From Ailanthus altissimus (Eukaryota > Streptophyta > Magnoliopsida > Sapindales > Simaroubaceae): a stretch of DNA of 64,000 nt. Shown here in pieces: positions 1 to 12,187 of this stretch. The stretch is taken from positions 3,534,001-3,598,000 of the forward strand of contig OX327704.1 in NCBI GenBank assembly GCA_946807835.1, written 5' to 3'. A model generated the notes under the pieces. It was not told the origin of the DNA, did not search any database, and worked only from the letters and a program-made list of their open reading frames with translations. Within the stretch, counting starts at the first letter, position 1; each line of letters begins with the position of its first letter. The translations under genes were made by a program, and so were the position numbers.

Positions 1-142
1 AAATTGTGTCTCTTGAATTTTCTTTGGCATGTTAAGCAAGGTGAGAGTTTGTGTGCTCTTTACATTCAATCAAGATATTGCTTATAGGAGAGTCGTAGTA
101 GTTCGTATATATCTTCTACTTTATGGTTAGGTTTGCATGAAG
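1..142 (+). pseudogene. LINE (L1-type) ORF2 fragment, piece 1 of 3
   Basis: One frame from about position 14 reads as the stretch of plant LINE ORF2 between the reverse transcriptase and the zinc-binding C-terminal domain. It includes WHVKQGESLCALYIQSRYC and, near the end, SSTLWLGLHE, which resembles the SSIWPGI region of these proteins. One in-frame stop is present. The reading breaks where the copia LTR begins and resumes at 6,981 with SQWIVGDDTKINF, the expected next motif. The two pieces were therefore one LINE before the copia insertion. The upstream part lies outside the window. Confidence 0.6.
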
Positions 143-592
143 TGTTTATTGAAAATTATATTAAAGTAGACCTACATATATTAATTAATTGTACATTATT
201 AGATATTTATTTTGTTGTTCATTAAAAGTTATTAAATAAAATTTATTTGTTATTGAGCTTTTAGGGCATCTCATATGGTATGGGTTTTAATGTATAAAGA
301 TCTAATTATTTTATTTTATTTTTATGATGGGTCAATATAAAATAAAATATTATAAATAATAGGTTGGGGTCTCCTGTTTAAACCTAAACGTATTATTCAT
401 TTACATCCTATCAGTGAGTGACAACAGTTCTTCTCTCATAAAAAAAAAGATTTAGACGTGAAAGACATCAATTCTAATTTTTTGCGTCTACATGAATTCA
501 AGTATACTTTCGATAAATTTTTCTTGATAATTTAACATGAGATTCTGACTATGATATTTTTTTCATCAATTAAAAATTTTTTTTATTCAATA
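143..592 (+). repeat. 5' LTR of copia-1
   Basis: This matches 6,538-6,980 along its whole length, including shared blocks such as CCTAAACGTATTATTCAT and GTGAAAGACAT. It begins TGTTTATTGAAAATTATATT and ends just before the primer-binding site. The visible divergence between the two LTRs indicates an old insertion. Confidence 0.85.
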
Positions 593-594
593 AG

Positions 595-606
595 TGATAT
601 CAGAGC
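595..606 (+). other. Primer-binding site of copia-1 (initiator Met-tRNA type)
   Basis: TGATATCAGAGC lies 2 bases after the LTR end. It differs by one base from TGGTATCAGAGC, the complement of the plant initiator methionine tRNA 3' end that primes most plant copia elements. Confidence 0.85.
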
Positions 607-2094
607 TACTTCATGTTGAATTATTAAAATATAAAAATTTTAATACTAAATTATGAGTATTAAATTATGTGTATGATTGTATTGCATATGTAATATATAT
701 ATATATATATATATATATTTGCAGATTGATGTTGTTGCGAACAACAATTACGGTATCAATTCCATAACTGTTATATTCATGGATTCAGATTTATGAATGG
801 GCATGAAGTGGTGTCAATATGCCAAATTGATTAAAATGGGTCAATATATGAATACGTAATTATTAAAAAAAAAGGCTTGGAATGAAGCCAAATTACATTG
901 ATTAGATTCGGCAATGATTGTGTCTTTAATTTCTGGCGTTATTATTATTGTTATTTTGTGTTATAGACTAACGTTGGTTTGCCAATATTAATGCTTCCAG
1001 AATTACGTTTTTCATATGCGTATATGTAATCATATATGAAATTCAATTCTTAATGTGTTTAATGCATTATTTATTTATTTTATTATGGATAAAATAAAAT
1101 TATTACGTATTCAACGAATTAAATGGATATAGAATTCAATTCTGAATTTTTTAAATTAAATTAAATACATAAATAAATAAAAAAAAAGAAAAAAGGGAAT
1201 AAAAATTAAAGTTTGTTCAATTTCAAAATAGTAATGTTAAATTGATGGGATTTTTTTTTTTATTGTGGTGTATGTCAAGTAGTTAGTGTCTACAAATTTT
1301 AAGAGTTTATTAGATCACAAGGCCTACAATGATTTAATCAAGCCCAAGTTATCTTAACCCAACATATGGACCAAATCAAGTGAGTTAGGATGAATTTGAG
1401 CTCATTCTGAATTTAGGCTATTAGATAAAGTTTAGGATTTGAGTAATTAAAAAAAGTTACGCTTAACCCGATTCAACCACTTTGCTCCCTACCCATTCTA
1501 GTTCTGTCTTAATTTTGACATGATTTGACTTTAACCGTTAATTTTGACTTTGACTTTGACTTTGATCATTTTACTTTTTTCCTATTTTTTTGCAAACTAG
1601 TATCCAGTATTTTAAAATTAATTAAATTAAATTAAAATAAAATATTACCAAAGTTACATATTTTATGTAGATTTATTTATTTTAAAATATGTGAGTATTA
1701 TTAAAAAAAATTAAATAATTGTATTTAAGTCTATGCAAAAAATAATCAGCTCAAAAAAAGATTATTTTTTTGACCAGATAATAAACACATATAACAATAA
1801 ATATGTGATAAACTTTGACATTTTCTATGTATATATTATGTTGATCCAAAGAAAGGCATATTATTGGTAGGATTTGTTATCAATATTTATTGTACAAGTT
1901 TTTAGAACACCGTTTACAAATTGTTATTTTTGTCCAAAAACTAAAAAGCAATGTTTTACTTGGTATATTATAATGGCCTAATTTATTATATATTATGTCA
2001 TATATGTATATGTATGTATGATAAATGACATGGTTATTAATTGTGAGTCTTTTACTTGTTCTATACAGTAAATGCTTCTTTTATATCTGTCAAT
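607..2094. other. AT-rich non-coding stretch between PBS and gag of copia-1
   Basis: About 1.5 kb separates the primer-binding site from the first recognisable gag codons, far more than the usual short leader of plant copia elements. I see no coding potential. It holds an (AT)n run near 691-718 and a short GACTTT tandem near 1,540-1,562. It is probably a secondary insertion or an expanded leader, but I could not find its ends. Confidence 0.4.
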
Positions 2095-2880
2095 TTGAAC
2101 AACATTCCAGTGCTTAGCGGCACTAACTTCAAGAAATAGAAGGAGCACATTACCATTGTGCTTGGGTGTATAGATCTAGACTATGCAATCTATATGGAAG
2201 AACCTCCCACCTCTACTGATTGCAGTATTGTTGAACAAATGACACTTTATGAAAAATGAGAACGTTTTAATCGTATGAGTCTGATGATCATGAAGCACTC
2301 TATTTCAGATACCATCAGAGGTGCAATGCTTGAGGAAGAAAATGTTAAAAAAGTTCCTGAGCTAAATAGCAGACCGATTTATTGGTAATGACAAGGTCGA
2401 AACAAGCACTATTTTGTCTAAGCTTGTTTCAATGTAATATAAAGGTAAAGAAACATAAAAGAGTACATTATGAAAATGTCTAATCTTGTTACAGTTGTCT
2501 GATGACATTCTTATGCACCTAATCTTGATCTCTCTTCTTGCATAATACAGTCCTCTTAAGATTAGTTATAATACTCAAAAGGAGAAATAAACTCTTAATG
2601 AGCTAATTGCTCAATGTATACAAGAGGAAGAGAGATTGAAATAAGAAAAGATAGAGAGTGCTCATTTAACAACTTCTTCTAATGACAATGTTGCTAAAAA
2701 GAAAAGAAAATTGAATAATAAAGGAAAAAGAGCTACAAACATTGAACTTCACAGCCTAAGGTGCAAAAGAAATAGAATGCGAAAATCTCTTGTTACTTTT
2801 GCAAGAAAGTTAAACATGTGAAGAAGGATTGTTCCAAGTATGCAAAATGGCTTGACAAAAAAGGTAAACTTCTCAACTTT
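2095..2880 (+). pseudogene. copia-1 gag relic
   Basis: The reading begins LNNIPVLSGTNF, like the N-terminus of plant copia Gag, and continues through frameshifts and stops to a CCHC zinc knuckle at 2,791-2,832 (CYFCKKVKHVKKDC, spacing C-x2-C-x4-H-x4-C). Gag forms the particle and binds the element RNA. Several in-frame stops, the first within 15 codons of the recognisable start, make it non-functional. Confidence 0.75.
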
Positions 2881-5800
2881 GTTTATTCAGAAGTTAATTT
2901 AGCTTTAGTACCAAGTCACACTTTGTGGATAGATATGGGTGCAACTACTCACATAAGTGTGACTATGTAAGGTTGTCTAAAAAGTCGACTGCCAATTGAT
3001 GTTTAAAAATTCATCTATATAGGTGATGACAACAAGACTCCTGTTGAGGCAATTGGATTATTTAGATTACAATTAGAATCTAATTATTATTTGAATTTGC
3101 ATAAGACATTTTATATACCGTCATTTAGACAGAATTTGGTTTTTATTTTTTATTTGCACAAATTCGGTTACTCTTATTCATTTGAAAATAGAAAGTTTAG
3201 TCTCTTTCAGAATTCAAATATTATTGGTACTAGTTCTTTAGTTGATAATCTATATCAATTAGATCTTCATGCCTCACAAATAAATGAAACCTTACATGTA
3301 AGCAATTATGGTATAAAGCACAAATTAATTAATGAAAATTCTTATATGTTTTGGCATAAGTATTTAGAACACATTTCTAAACAAAGAATTCACAAGCTTG
3401 TGTCAGAAGAAATTTTGAATTTTTTTAATTTTTCAGATTTTGAAATATGTATTGAATATATTAAGGGAAAACAAACAAATATTAGAAAAGTTGGTGCCAA
3501 TAGGAGTTCGAACGTCTTGAAATTAATTCATACTGATATTTATGGTCCATTCTATACGGCTTCTTAGAATAGTTAACAATATTTTATTACTTTCATAGAC
3601 GATTGTTCTCTTTATGGGTATTCATACTTAATTCATGAGAAGTCTCAATCATTGGACGTTTTCAAGGCCTATAAAGCTGAAGTTGAAAATTAGCTTGGCA
3701 AAAAAATTGAAGTCGTTAAATATGACCGTGATAATGAATTCTATGGTAGATATGACAGATCAGGTGAACAACGTCTAGGCCCTTTTGTGAGATATTTGCA
3801 AGAATGTGGCATCGTTCCTCAATACACCATGCCGGGGACTCTAAGTCAAAATGGTGTAGCTGAGAGCCAGAATTGGACCCTAAAGGATATGGTTAGAAGT
3901 ATGATAAATCATTCTTCTTTACCAGAATCTCTTTGTGGTGAAGCCTTAAAGATTGCAGTATATATCCTTAATCGGGTTCCAAGAAAAGTAGTAGCTAAAA
4001 CCCCATATGAGTTATGGATTGGAAAGAAGCCTAGTATTAGGTATTTACATATTTGGGGTTGTCCAGCTGAAGCTAGGCCATACAAATCTAATGAAAGAAA
4101 GTTGGACTCAAGAATAATAAGCAACTACTTTGTTGGATACTCAGAAAGATCAAAGGGTTTCAAGTTTTATGATCCCTCAAGAAGATCCTTTTTTGAGATA
4201 GGGAATACTAAATTAATTGAGGATGTTGAATATAGTGGGAGTGCTAAACTTAAGAACATTGTCTTGGAAGAGGAATATATAACTATTCCAAATATTGCAA
4301 TTGATAATGACCAGGCAATTGCACCTATCATTATACATGATGTAAATACAGATAATCAAGACGTTCATAAGATACCTCCTGCTAATATTGAAGAACTTGC
4401 TCATACTCATCTAGAGGACCAGCAACAACAATCTCAATTGAAAGTGCTATTAAGGAGATCTACCAAGGAGGGGATATCAATGATCTTGGATGATTATGTT
4501 GTGTATCTCCAAGAACATGAGTTTGATATAGAACTGAAAAATGATCTAATAACTTTCAATCAAGTCAAACAAAGTGTAAACTCCTATAAATGGATAGATG
4601 CCATAAAAGATGAGATGAAATCAATGTAAGATAATGACGTTTAGGATCTTGTTAAATTGCCTAAAGGAGCGAAACCAATTGGTTGTAAATGAATTTTCAA
4701 AATAAAACGGGATTCGAAAGGCAATGTTGAAAGATATAAGGCACGTCTACTTACAAAAGGTTTCACTCAAAAGAAAGACATTAATTATAAAGAGACTTTC
4801 TCTCCGATTTCATCAAAAGAATCTTTTAGAATTATTATGGCACTTGTAACTCATTATAATTTAGAGCTACATCAGATGGATGTAAAGACTGCGTTTCTCA
4901 ATGATGACATTGAAGAAACCATATACATGTTACAACCAGAGAGGTTTAAATCCAAAGATTCAAAATATTTGGTGTGCAAATTAAAGAAGTCAAACTAAGG
5001 TTTAAAACAAACATCCCGTCAATAGTATCAGAAGTTTGATCAAGTGATTACCTTCTTTAGTTTTAAGAAAAATACTATTGATCAATGCATTTATCACAAG
5101 ATCAGTGGGTGCAAATTTATTCTTCTTATCTTATATGTAGATGACATTCTATTAGCAAGTAATGGTATAGGCTTATTACATCAAACCAAGAGATTTCTTT
5201 TAAATAAATTTGAAATAAAAGATCTTGAGGATGTCTATTTTATGTTTGGCATATAGATTCACCGAGATTATTCTTGTGGGATACTTGACTTATCACAAAA
5301 GGCATATATTGATAGGGTGCTTAATATATTTGACATAAAGAGGAGACACGCCCATTGCTAAAGGTGATAAATTTAGTCTACTTTAATGCCCAAGAAATGA
5401 GATTGAGGAGAAAGACATGGAGAACATTCCTTATGCATTGACAGTAAGAAGTCTCATGTATGCTCAAGTTTGTACGCGTCTAAATATTGCATATATAGTT
5501 GGAATGCTTGGCAGATATCTAAGTAACCTAGGAATAGATCACTGAAGAGCTGTTAAAATGGTTTGCAATATCTATAGAGAACAAAAAGTTACATGCCCAC
5601 ATATCGGAGATTAGATCATTTAGAGATAATTGGGTATTCGAACTTTAATTTTGCTAGTTGTCTCGATAATAGAAGATCTACTTCAGGTTAGGTCTTCATG
5701 TTGGCTGGAGGAGATATGTCATGAAAGAGTGTCAAGCAATCACTCGTAGCTTTATCCACCATGAAAACAGAATTTGTAGCTTGCTATGAGGCATCAAATC

Positions 5801-6088
5801 AAGTAATATGGTTGCAGAATTTTATCATTAGGCTACGAATTGGCGATGGCATTAAGAGTAAATTGTGATAATAAAGCCGTTGAATTATATTCTAAGAACA
5901 ACAGAAGCTTATCAAAATCAAAGTATATTTACATTAAGTTTCTTGTTGTTAAAGAGAGAGTTTAGAGTCTTCAGGTGTATATTGAATATATCAATACAAA
6001 CTTAATGATTATGAATCCATTTACTAAAGGTGTACCACCTAAGGTATTTTATGAGCATGTGGTTCATCCTAATGATATGCTTCTATAG
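2881..6088 (+). pseudogene. copia-1 pol relic (protease, integrase, reverse transcriptase, RNase H)
   Basis: Order of domains by position: protease near 2,920-2,960 (LWIDMGATTH, with DMG where an active protease has DSG); GAG-pre-integrase and the start of integrase in an open stretch at 3,091-3,567 (HKYLEHISKQRIHKLV, then IHTDIYGPF carrying the first catalytic Asp); integrase core and C-terminus at 3,787-4,629 ([13 protein letters not shown] keeps the catalytic Glu, then YELWIGKKP and [10 protein letters not shown]); reverse transcriptase at about 4,640-5,340 (HQMDVKTAFLN and the YVDD box at 5,134-5,145); RNase H at about 5,630-6,088, ending in a stop. Many stops and frameshifts separate these blocks, so no Pol protein can be made. 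Confidence 0.85.
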
Positions 6089-6537
6089 TGTGAGTTTGTT
6101 TCTTGATGTTCAGTTATAATTAACATGTTTTTTAACCAGACTAAAGTATTATTCTTTATTTATTTATTAAAAACTCTGAAATAAAGTTATATTCTTTCAC
6201 TTGCGATTTTGCATAAAGTTTTAAAAATATATTATTAAACTCTTTTGAGTTATAAAGTAGGACCAATTGGAAATATGCATGTTAAGGGATCACATTGCAT
6301 GAAATTGTCATGCTACACATCCATGTTTAATCTATGTCGTTGATTTTATTGATATATGAGACCATTGATGGGTCTAGTTACAAGAAAGATAACAAAAATT
6401 GCATTGATCTTATATCAGTATAATTGATAGACTAGATAGTTTAGAGATGTCTTTTATTAAGTTAACAAATATTGAGCTTATAAAGTTATTTGATAATGTA
6501 CAATTGTAAAGTGACATATGTGGCCCAAATAGGAGAT

Positions 6538-6980
6538 TGTTAAGAATTATATTAAAATGGGCATACATATATCGATTAATTGTACATTATTAGTTATCTA
6601 TTTTATTGCCCATTAAAAGTGATCAAATAAAGTTTACTTATTATTGGGCTTTTAGAGCATCTCTTATGGTATGAGCTTTAATGTGTAGAGACCTAGTTAA
6701 TTTATTTTATTTTCATGATAGGATAAAATAAAATAAAATACTCTAAATAATAGGTTGAGATCCCCGGTCTAAACCCAAACGTATTATTCATTCACATTTC
6801 ATCAATGAGTGACGGTAGTTCTTCTCTCATAAAGAAAAAGTTTAGACGTGAAAGACATTAATCCAATTTTTCTGTGTCTCTATGAATTCAGGTATGCTTT
6901 CAATAAATTCTTCTTGATGATTTAATATGAGATTCTGACTATGGTGATTCTTTCACCAATTAAAGTTTTTTTTTTCAACA
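6538..6980 (+). repeat. 3' LTR of copia-1
   Basis: It starts TGTTAAGAATTATATT right after the purine tract and ends TTCAACA. It is homologous to 143-592. The sequence after it (6,981) resumes the interrupted LINE. Confidence 0.85.
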
Positions 6981-7795
6981 ATGCTTCCATTGTTCTTTTA
7001 TGTTTCTCAATGGATTGTGGGCGATGACACTAAAATTAACTTTTGCATGACTAATTGTTGAATGCTTTGCTTTTTTCGTATACTTCTTTTGTTAGTATTA
7101 AGTTGGTGTGTAAAGTCTCAAATTTATTTGCAATGGTCTTTGGTGTATCCCTCGAGAAGTCTTTGATTAGTTTCCAAACATTTGTAATTCTATTGAGGTT
7201 CTTGTTATTCCGAAAGTAGCAACTACAGATAAGCTGATTTGGAACACTTCTCAGAGTAAGGTTCTGAATTCTTACTCTTAAGGAATGTTACAATTCTATT
7301 AGAATTGTTATGCTTCACATGCCATAGTGCATGGTAATTTGGAGAAGTTTCATTCTACCCAAACTTTCAACTCTACTTTGGTGTATGTTATAGAATCATC
7401 TTCCCACAAATGATATTCTTCAACAGCAGGATGTGTGCATTGTCTCTTCATGCTCTATTTGTAGAAGTCCATCGGTATATGAAACTGTTAACCATAATTT
7501 TATAGGATGTAGTTTTATAGTTAATCTTTGGTATTGGTTAGCTTCAATTTCAAAACTCCATTTCTTTAGGCTCTTCTATTCCTAACCTTTGGGAGTCCAT
7601 TGCGGTAAAATCTTTCAACTCTTAGCTTTACAACTTTTTGAATTTAGCAGCTTATTATATGTTTTATGTAATTTAGAGGAGGCATAATGGTAATTTTCAT
7701 GAGAAGTTTACGCTCCCTTTGCATTAGATTAAAATCAATTGTTAGGCAAATATTATCGATTTCTTTAAGTTCTATCCCAGTTATCGGAGATTTAG
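6981..7795 (+). pseudogene. LINE ORF2 fragment, piece 2 of 3 (zinc-binding RT C-terminus)
   Basis: The frame containing SQWIVGDDTKINF continues the LINE reading broken at 142. After frameshifts come DKLIWNTSQSK and then WRSFILPKLSTLLW, LPTNDILQQQDV and CSICRSPS, the pattern of the zf-RVT domain at the C-terminus of plant L1 ORF2 proteins. Stops and frameshifts are frequent. The piece ends where a solo copia LTR was inserted at about 7,796. Confidence 0.75.
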
Positions 7796-8637
7796 TGATT
7801 CAACAATCTTATTTGGACAAGAATTGAGATGAATATCAATGAAGAGAGTTATAAGAAGTCTAAAATATATGGGACATGTATGGGAAAGCCTAGAACGTGT
7901 GGGACACGAAGGGGAAAGCGAAATAGGACTCGAAGACGCGAAGAAAGCGAGAAGTAGAAACAGAGGCCAACTCCGCGGCGCCCAAGGCTAAGTGCCTCGA
8001 TGCCCAGATCAGTACTCCAATGCCACGATGCCAAGTTCGCAGCGCCGCATCACTGGATACGTCAAGGCTCAGCACCGCGGTGCCAGAGCAGGTAAAGTCA
8101 ATTTTTATTCCAAATTTTTGAGTTTTGGGAAGTTTTGAACTTCCCAAATAAGTGGCTCTTACTCCAATAAGGAATATGGTTAGTAGGCACGAAATAACTC
8201 CTATATAAATACTTGTAAACCCTTTAGTTGAGATCAAGCATTAAGAAAGACTCTAAGAGAAGGGAAGAACTGGGCAAACACTAAGTGCTTGTGTGCACTA
8301 AGGTGGAACCATCATTTGGGTGTTCATTATTCATAGTAGAACAAGGGTACACTAAACATTAGGTCTTTTTGAGGGTTCTTCATTGGATTTTCCTTGTAAA
8401 ATCTTTAGGGAGTTAATAAAAGAGGCTAGAATTCTTGGATCCATAGTGGACGTAGGCAATTGATTGAGCCACATAAGTGATTGCGTTGTGCTCTTTATTA
8501 TCTACTTTAAAATCTTGCTATTTTGATTGATATACAGGTTATTCCACTATGTGAAGAGGTTAGGGTTCAAGGTTAAACTTGACTAGGATTCTTTACTTTA
8601 ACCTAATCTTATGAGGAGAAAAGTAATTCCTCCAACA
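7796..8637 (+). mobile_element. Solo copia LTR (same family as the copia-3 LTRs)
   Basis: The 842-bp segment starts TGATTCAACAATCTT and ends ATTCCTCCAACA. It is homologous end to end to the LTRs at 47,739-48,510 and 50,376-51,152; shared blocks include CTCTAAGAGA, GTTCATT and the closing AGGTTAAACTTGACTAGG-type run. No internal region follows, and LINE sequence resumes directly, so this is the product of LTR-LTR recombination. Ends are placed by comparison with the other copies; I saw no clean target duplication. Confidence 0.75.
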
Positions 8638-9275
8638 ACAGTTATGTTTCTTTTGGTCATAATTGTTTGATTCTAACTAGTTTGGGAGTTCATCCTTCTA
8701 TTGGATTATGCTCCTAAAGTACATATTTTTACTAGGGTCCCTCCTCTTATGGTTAGGTTACAGTGAACTCAAATGGCCTTTTAAAAAAGAAGGAGTTATA
8801 CTTATGTTACTCTCTTTCAGAATCGTGGTAGGGCTTTTCTTGGTAGATTTGGCGACTCTTGCTGTCATTTCATCTTAAGCTTAATTCTTTACTGATTACT
8901 CATCTTATACGAACCCCTCAATTATCTCCTCCTTGGAAGTTTCAGAATAGGTGGCTTAATTGTTGACATAGCTTGATCAATTTTTGTTACAGCTATACTT
9001 AAAAAAAAATGTAGTTGCAGACTTGCCGGTTAATTTGTGGCCAACATGATCATTTTCATAAGTGGGATTCTCTATTTACAAGATCTCTATCGATTCCTCA
9101 TTTAAGATGCTAATAGTTTTTCCTAGTCATAGATTTTTTGGATTTCTTAGATATTTTCTTTTTGTTAGATTTTGGCATTGTAATGAATTTTTTTGGCAAA
9201 GCTTTCTATGTCCCTAAAATATTGTAACGTTATTACTTTTTTTTCAGTATATTTAATTTGCTAAAAAAGGGGGGG
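8638..9275 (+). pseudogene. LINE fragment, piece 3 of 3 (RNase H-like end and 3' UTR)
   Basis: After the solo LTR the reading resumes with an RNase H-like segment near 8,735-8,830 and NVVADLPVNLW near 9,010-9,040, like the NxVADxLAN motif that closes many plant LINE RNase H domains. A T-rich tail with an A-rich end (near 9,230-9,275) fits a LINE 3' UTR. Several stops are present. Confidence 0.6.
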
Positions 9276-9403
9276 AAATATCGTCAAAACAAGAATAATA
9301 AGCAAGAAAATAAAATAGCAAATACTTAAAATTAGAACTCATCATTAACATAAGCTAGATTGGTTATTAAAACAGTAACTCTTCTTTATTTTAGATTTAA
9401 AAT

Positions 9404-10152
9404 TGTAAAGTTTTGGTTCGAATGCATTTTAGGACAAGATGGAGGGTTCAAACAAAATCTTCCAGTAAGAAGATTAAAGCCTAAAACAGTGTACTTTAGG
9501 CAATGACCATAATTTTGGACAACATTTAACTTTTCAGCCAAGTCTTCTTTCTTTTTCACGTGAAACATATTCCGCAACTTCGTTTCTTCTCACTTAATGC
9601 CATAAATTTTAGCATATTTTTAGGACTTCCAAAATAGGTTCAACTGGTCTTCTCTTCCTGGATCAATACAGAATCATCACTTTCCCTTTTGGTAATGATA
9701 TCCAAGTCCAAATTAGAGAAGAAAACAACTTTGGAATGGAAATAAAGAGATGTTTTTGTACCTTGTATAAAGGAGCTCGAGTTAGGGTCTCAAGGCATCA
9801 GTTCTCTTCTCTTTTTTAGGCACCGGTAGAGAGTGATAGGAGAGAGGCATAGAGAGAGAAAGAAGTAAAAATTTTAGACAGAGAAAAACCTTAGAGAGAG
9901 AAACTATCTAGAGAGAGAAAATTTTTTATAGAGAGAAAGTAAGTGAATGATTAGAAAAATTTATAGTTAATTTCTATAATATTTTGAGATATAGTATAGT
10001 TCTAGGCTCGTTAATTTTTTAACTCAGAAAAGTAGATGTAGGTTTTTGAGAACCGAACCACTATAAATTCCAGTGTTCTTTATTTTATTTTTATTGCTTG
10101 TTGGTTTTAAATTCTTTATTATTTAAGTTTTGAATTAGACTACGAATTTTCA
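9404..10152 (+). repeat. 5' LTR of copia-2
   Basis: Homologous to 12,188-12,942: both contain ACCATAATTTTGGACAAC-type sequence, TTCTTTCTTTTTCACGTGAAA, and a purine-rich GAGAGAGAAA cluster (9,830-9,945) in the part likely to be the start of the transcript. The CACGTG in both copies is a potential G-box. Confidence 0.85.
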
Positions 10153-10214
10153 ATAATGGTATTAAAACTAAAGGTTCGAGGGATTAAAAGAAGAGTCAAA
10201 GGTAAAATCAAAGA

Positions 10215-10980
10215 ATGATGACCACAAAATTTGAGGTGGAGGAATTTAATGGGTTGGAAGACTTTAGTCTATAGTAAAAAATGATAAAGGTCTTACTGGT
10301 GCAGCAAAGGGTTGCCGAAGCCTTATTGGAGCTAAAGGAATGAGTATTTTCAGTAAGTGATGAGAAGATGACAGAGATGGGGGAAATCGCATTCAGCACC
10401 ATTATCCTGTAGCCATTCGACAACGTACTGTGACAAGTCAATAAAGAAATCACAACAATGAGACTTTGGGATAAGCTTGAAAATCTATGTATTTCTAAAT
10501 TTTTATCCAATAAGATTCTTCTTGAAGAAAGGTTATTTGATTTTTGAATGAATCTCTCAAAAGGTATAGAAGAGAATTTTGATGAATTCAATAGGATCTA
10601 TGTAGACTCAAAAAATACTGGCCAAGTAATTAGTAATGGTAATCAAGCAATTATTCTTTTAAACTCGTTGCCAAGTTCTTACAGAAAAGTAAAATTAGCA
10701 ATTAAATATGGCAAAGAATATCTTACTCTAGAAGATTTTTTGACTGCTTTAAGAATAAGTGTGTAAGAAATAAAAATTAAGAAGAAAGATAGTAGGGAAA
10801 ATCTATTTGCTAGAGGAAAACTAGAGAACAAGAAAAAATAGAGAATACAAAGGAAAGTCCGGACAAAGTCAAAGACCGATAGAAAAAAATGTTTCTTTTG
10901 TGAAAAAGAAGGGCACTTAAAATAAAACTACTATGAAAGAACTAAGAAATTAAAAGAAAAGGCTCAATCCATGTAGAAGC
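10215..10980 (+). pseudogene. copia-2 gag relic
   Basis: The reading starts ATG at 10,215 with MMTTKFEVEEFNGLEDFSL, typical of plant copia Gag, and includes an open stretch at 10,548-10,766 with EFNRIYVDSK, ILLNSLPSSYRKVK and LTLEDFLTALR, which matches the usual LLxSLPxSY and ALR motifs. The zinc knuckle near 10,891-10,931 reads CFFCEKEGHLK then a stop and NYY, so the last Cys is lost. Multiple stops make it a pseudogene. Confidence 0.8.
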
Positions 10981-11486
10981 AATGATAGCATCTGATGAAT
11001 ATGACAATGCTGATGTTCTCATAGTCTTAATGGAAAAAAATCTAAAAGATTGGGTTTTGAATTTTGAATGTGCTTACCATATAAGTCTTAAAAATGACTG
11101 GTTTAATTTATATGAGAAATATAAAAATGATGAAGTACGAATGAAGAATAACAATCATACAAGGCAATTAGAAAATGTACAATTCCTATAAAGTTGCATG
11201 ATGGAATAATAAAGATCCTAAAGGATGTGAGACATATTGCTGAATTGAATAAGAACTTAAATATCTTTATGGTTCTAGATGAGTCAAAATGCACTTGTAA
11301 AATTGAAGATGGACAACTAAGGATAAGCAAAAGTTTTATGTTTATAATGAAAGGTACCAAACAAGCTAGTCTATATATTTTACAAGGGAGCATGGTTACT
11401 GGATATATAGTTGATGCTCATACAGAATGCAATACGACTGAGTTGTGGCACAAGAGGTTAAGCAATGCAGGAAAATCAAGCTTATA
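10981..11486 (+). pseudogene. copia-2 protease and GAG-pre-integrase relic
   Basis: DWVLNFECAYHISLKNDWF (about 11,050-11,106) corresponds to the WILDSGASxHM protease region with the catalytic Asp-Ser-Gly lost. It is followed by DVRHIAELNKNLN and by LQGSMVTGY and ELWHKRLSNAGKSSL, the GAG-pre-integrase hallmark. Pol stops here; the sequence after 11,486 no longer resembles integrase. Confidence 0.75.
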
Positions 11487-12187
11487 ACAGTTAGAAAAAT
11501 AATGTCGCTTTGGAAATGAAAAATAATGCTGGGTTAGCTTTAGCACTAATAATTAAAAGGCAATTGGATGACCTAAAGGGGGCAACATATAAAAACACAC
11601 GGTGAAAAAAGGAATTTGCTATCCTTAGTAGATGACCACTCAAAAACGGACCATATAGAAATAAAAGGGTCTAGGAGAACTTAGAATAAATGGAGGAATT
11701 TCATCTTGAGGTAAAGTTACAACCCCAAACTTCTCATAAGAATAATATAAGGGCTAAACCAAAAGAGGATTTATAGCTTCAAATTGATTATGAACTAACA
11801 CATGCAAAAACTGAGGTCTAATAGAGAGACCCAAGGTAAAGGACAAAGAAAGAGATTTGAGACAGAGGCTTAATACAAAGATCTAAAGTAGAAGTCCAAA
11901 ACATAGGTCTGAGGTAAAGATCTAAGACAGAGACTTGAGACGAATGCCCGAGATAAAGACAGATATTCAGAGAATTGGTTTCTAGTAAAAGAGTAAAGCA
12001 GGAGAGAATAAACATTAAGAAGAACCCTATTGGTGTGGGAACGAATGTACAATTCGCGAACAAGTTTTATGCCTAAAGCTACCACATACAGATAAAGAGT
12101 GAGCAGTAAAAAGAATCTGAGCAAAAAAAGAAGAAAAAGAACTGCACTAATATAAGAATTAAAATGCATTAAAACTAAAAGTGGATA
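11487..12187 (+). other. Non-coding internal remainder of copia-2 with purine-rich degenerate repeat
   Basis: There is no recognisable pol. Between about 11,815 and 11,965 a degenerate purine-rich repeat recurs (variants of AAAGATCTAAGACAGAGACT and AGGTCTGAGGTAAAG). The minus strand is open across it, but only because of the repeat composition. Confidence 0.5.

Larger units (their letters stand above)
143..6980 (+). mobile_element. Ty1/copia LTR retrotransposon (copia-1), full span but decayed
   Basis: Two related direct repeats (143-592 and 6,538-6,980) flank an internal region with a primer-binding site, gag and pol in the copia order protease, integrase, reverse transcriptase, RNase H. 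LTRs start TG and end TA/CA. A purine tract (aggaga) precedes the 3' LTR. The coding parts carry many stops and frameshifts, so the copy is dead. The flanking 5-mers (tgaag and atgct) do not match, so the target duplication has decayed or the ends are off by a few bases. It sits inside a LINE. Confidence 0.9.

Noticed and set aside
1540..1562. GACTTTGACTTTGACTTT run as a W-box cluster or promoter
   Set aside because: It is a three-copy simple repeat within a dead retrotransposon with no gene next to it.
5044..5256. 70-codon frame with YVDD as a separate gene
   Set aside because: It is the reverse transcriptase segment of the copia-1 pol relic.
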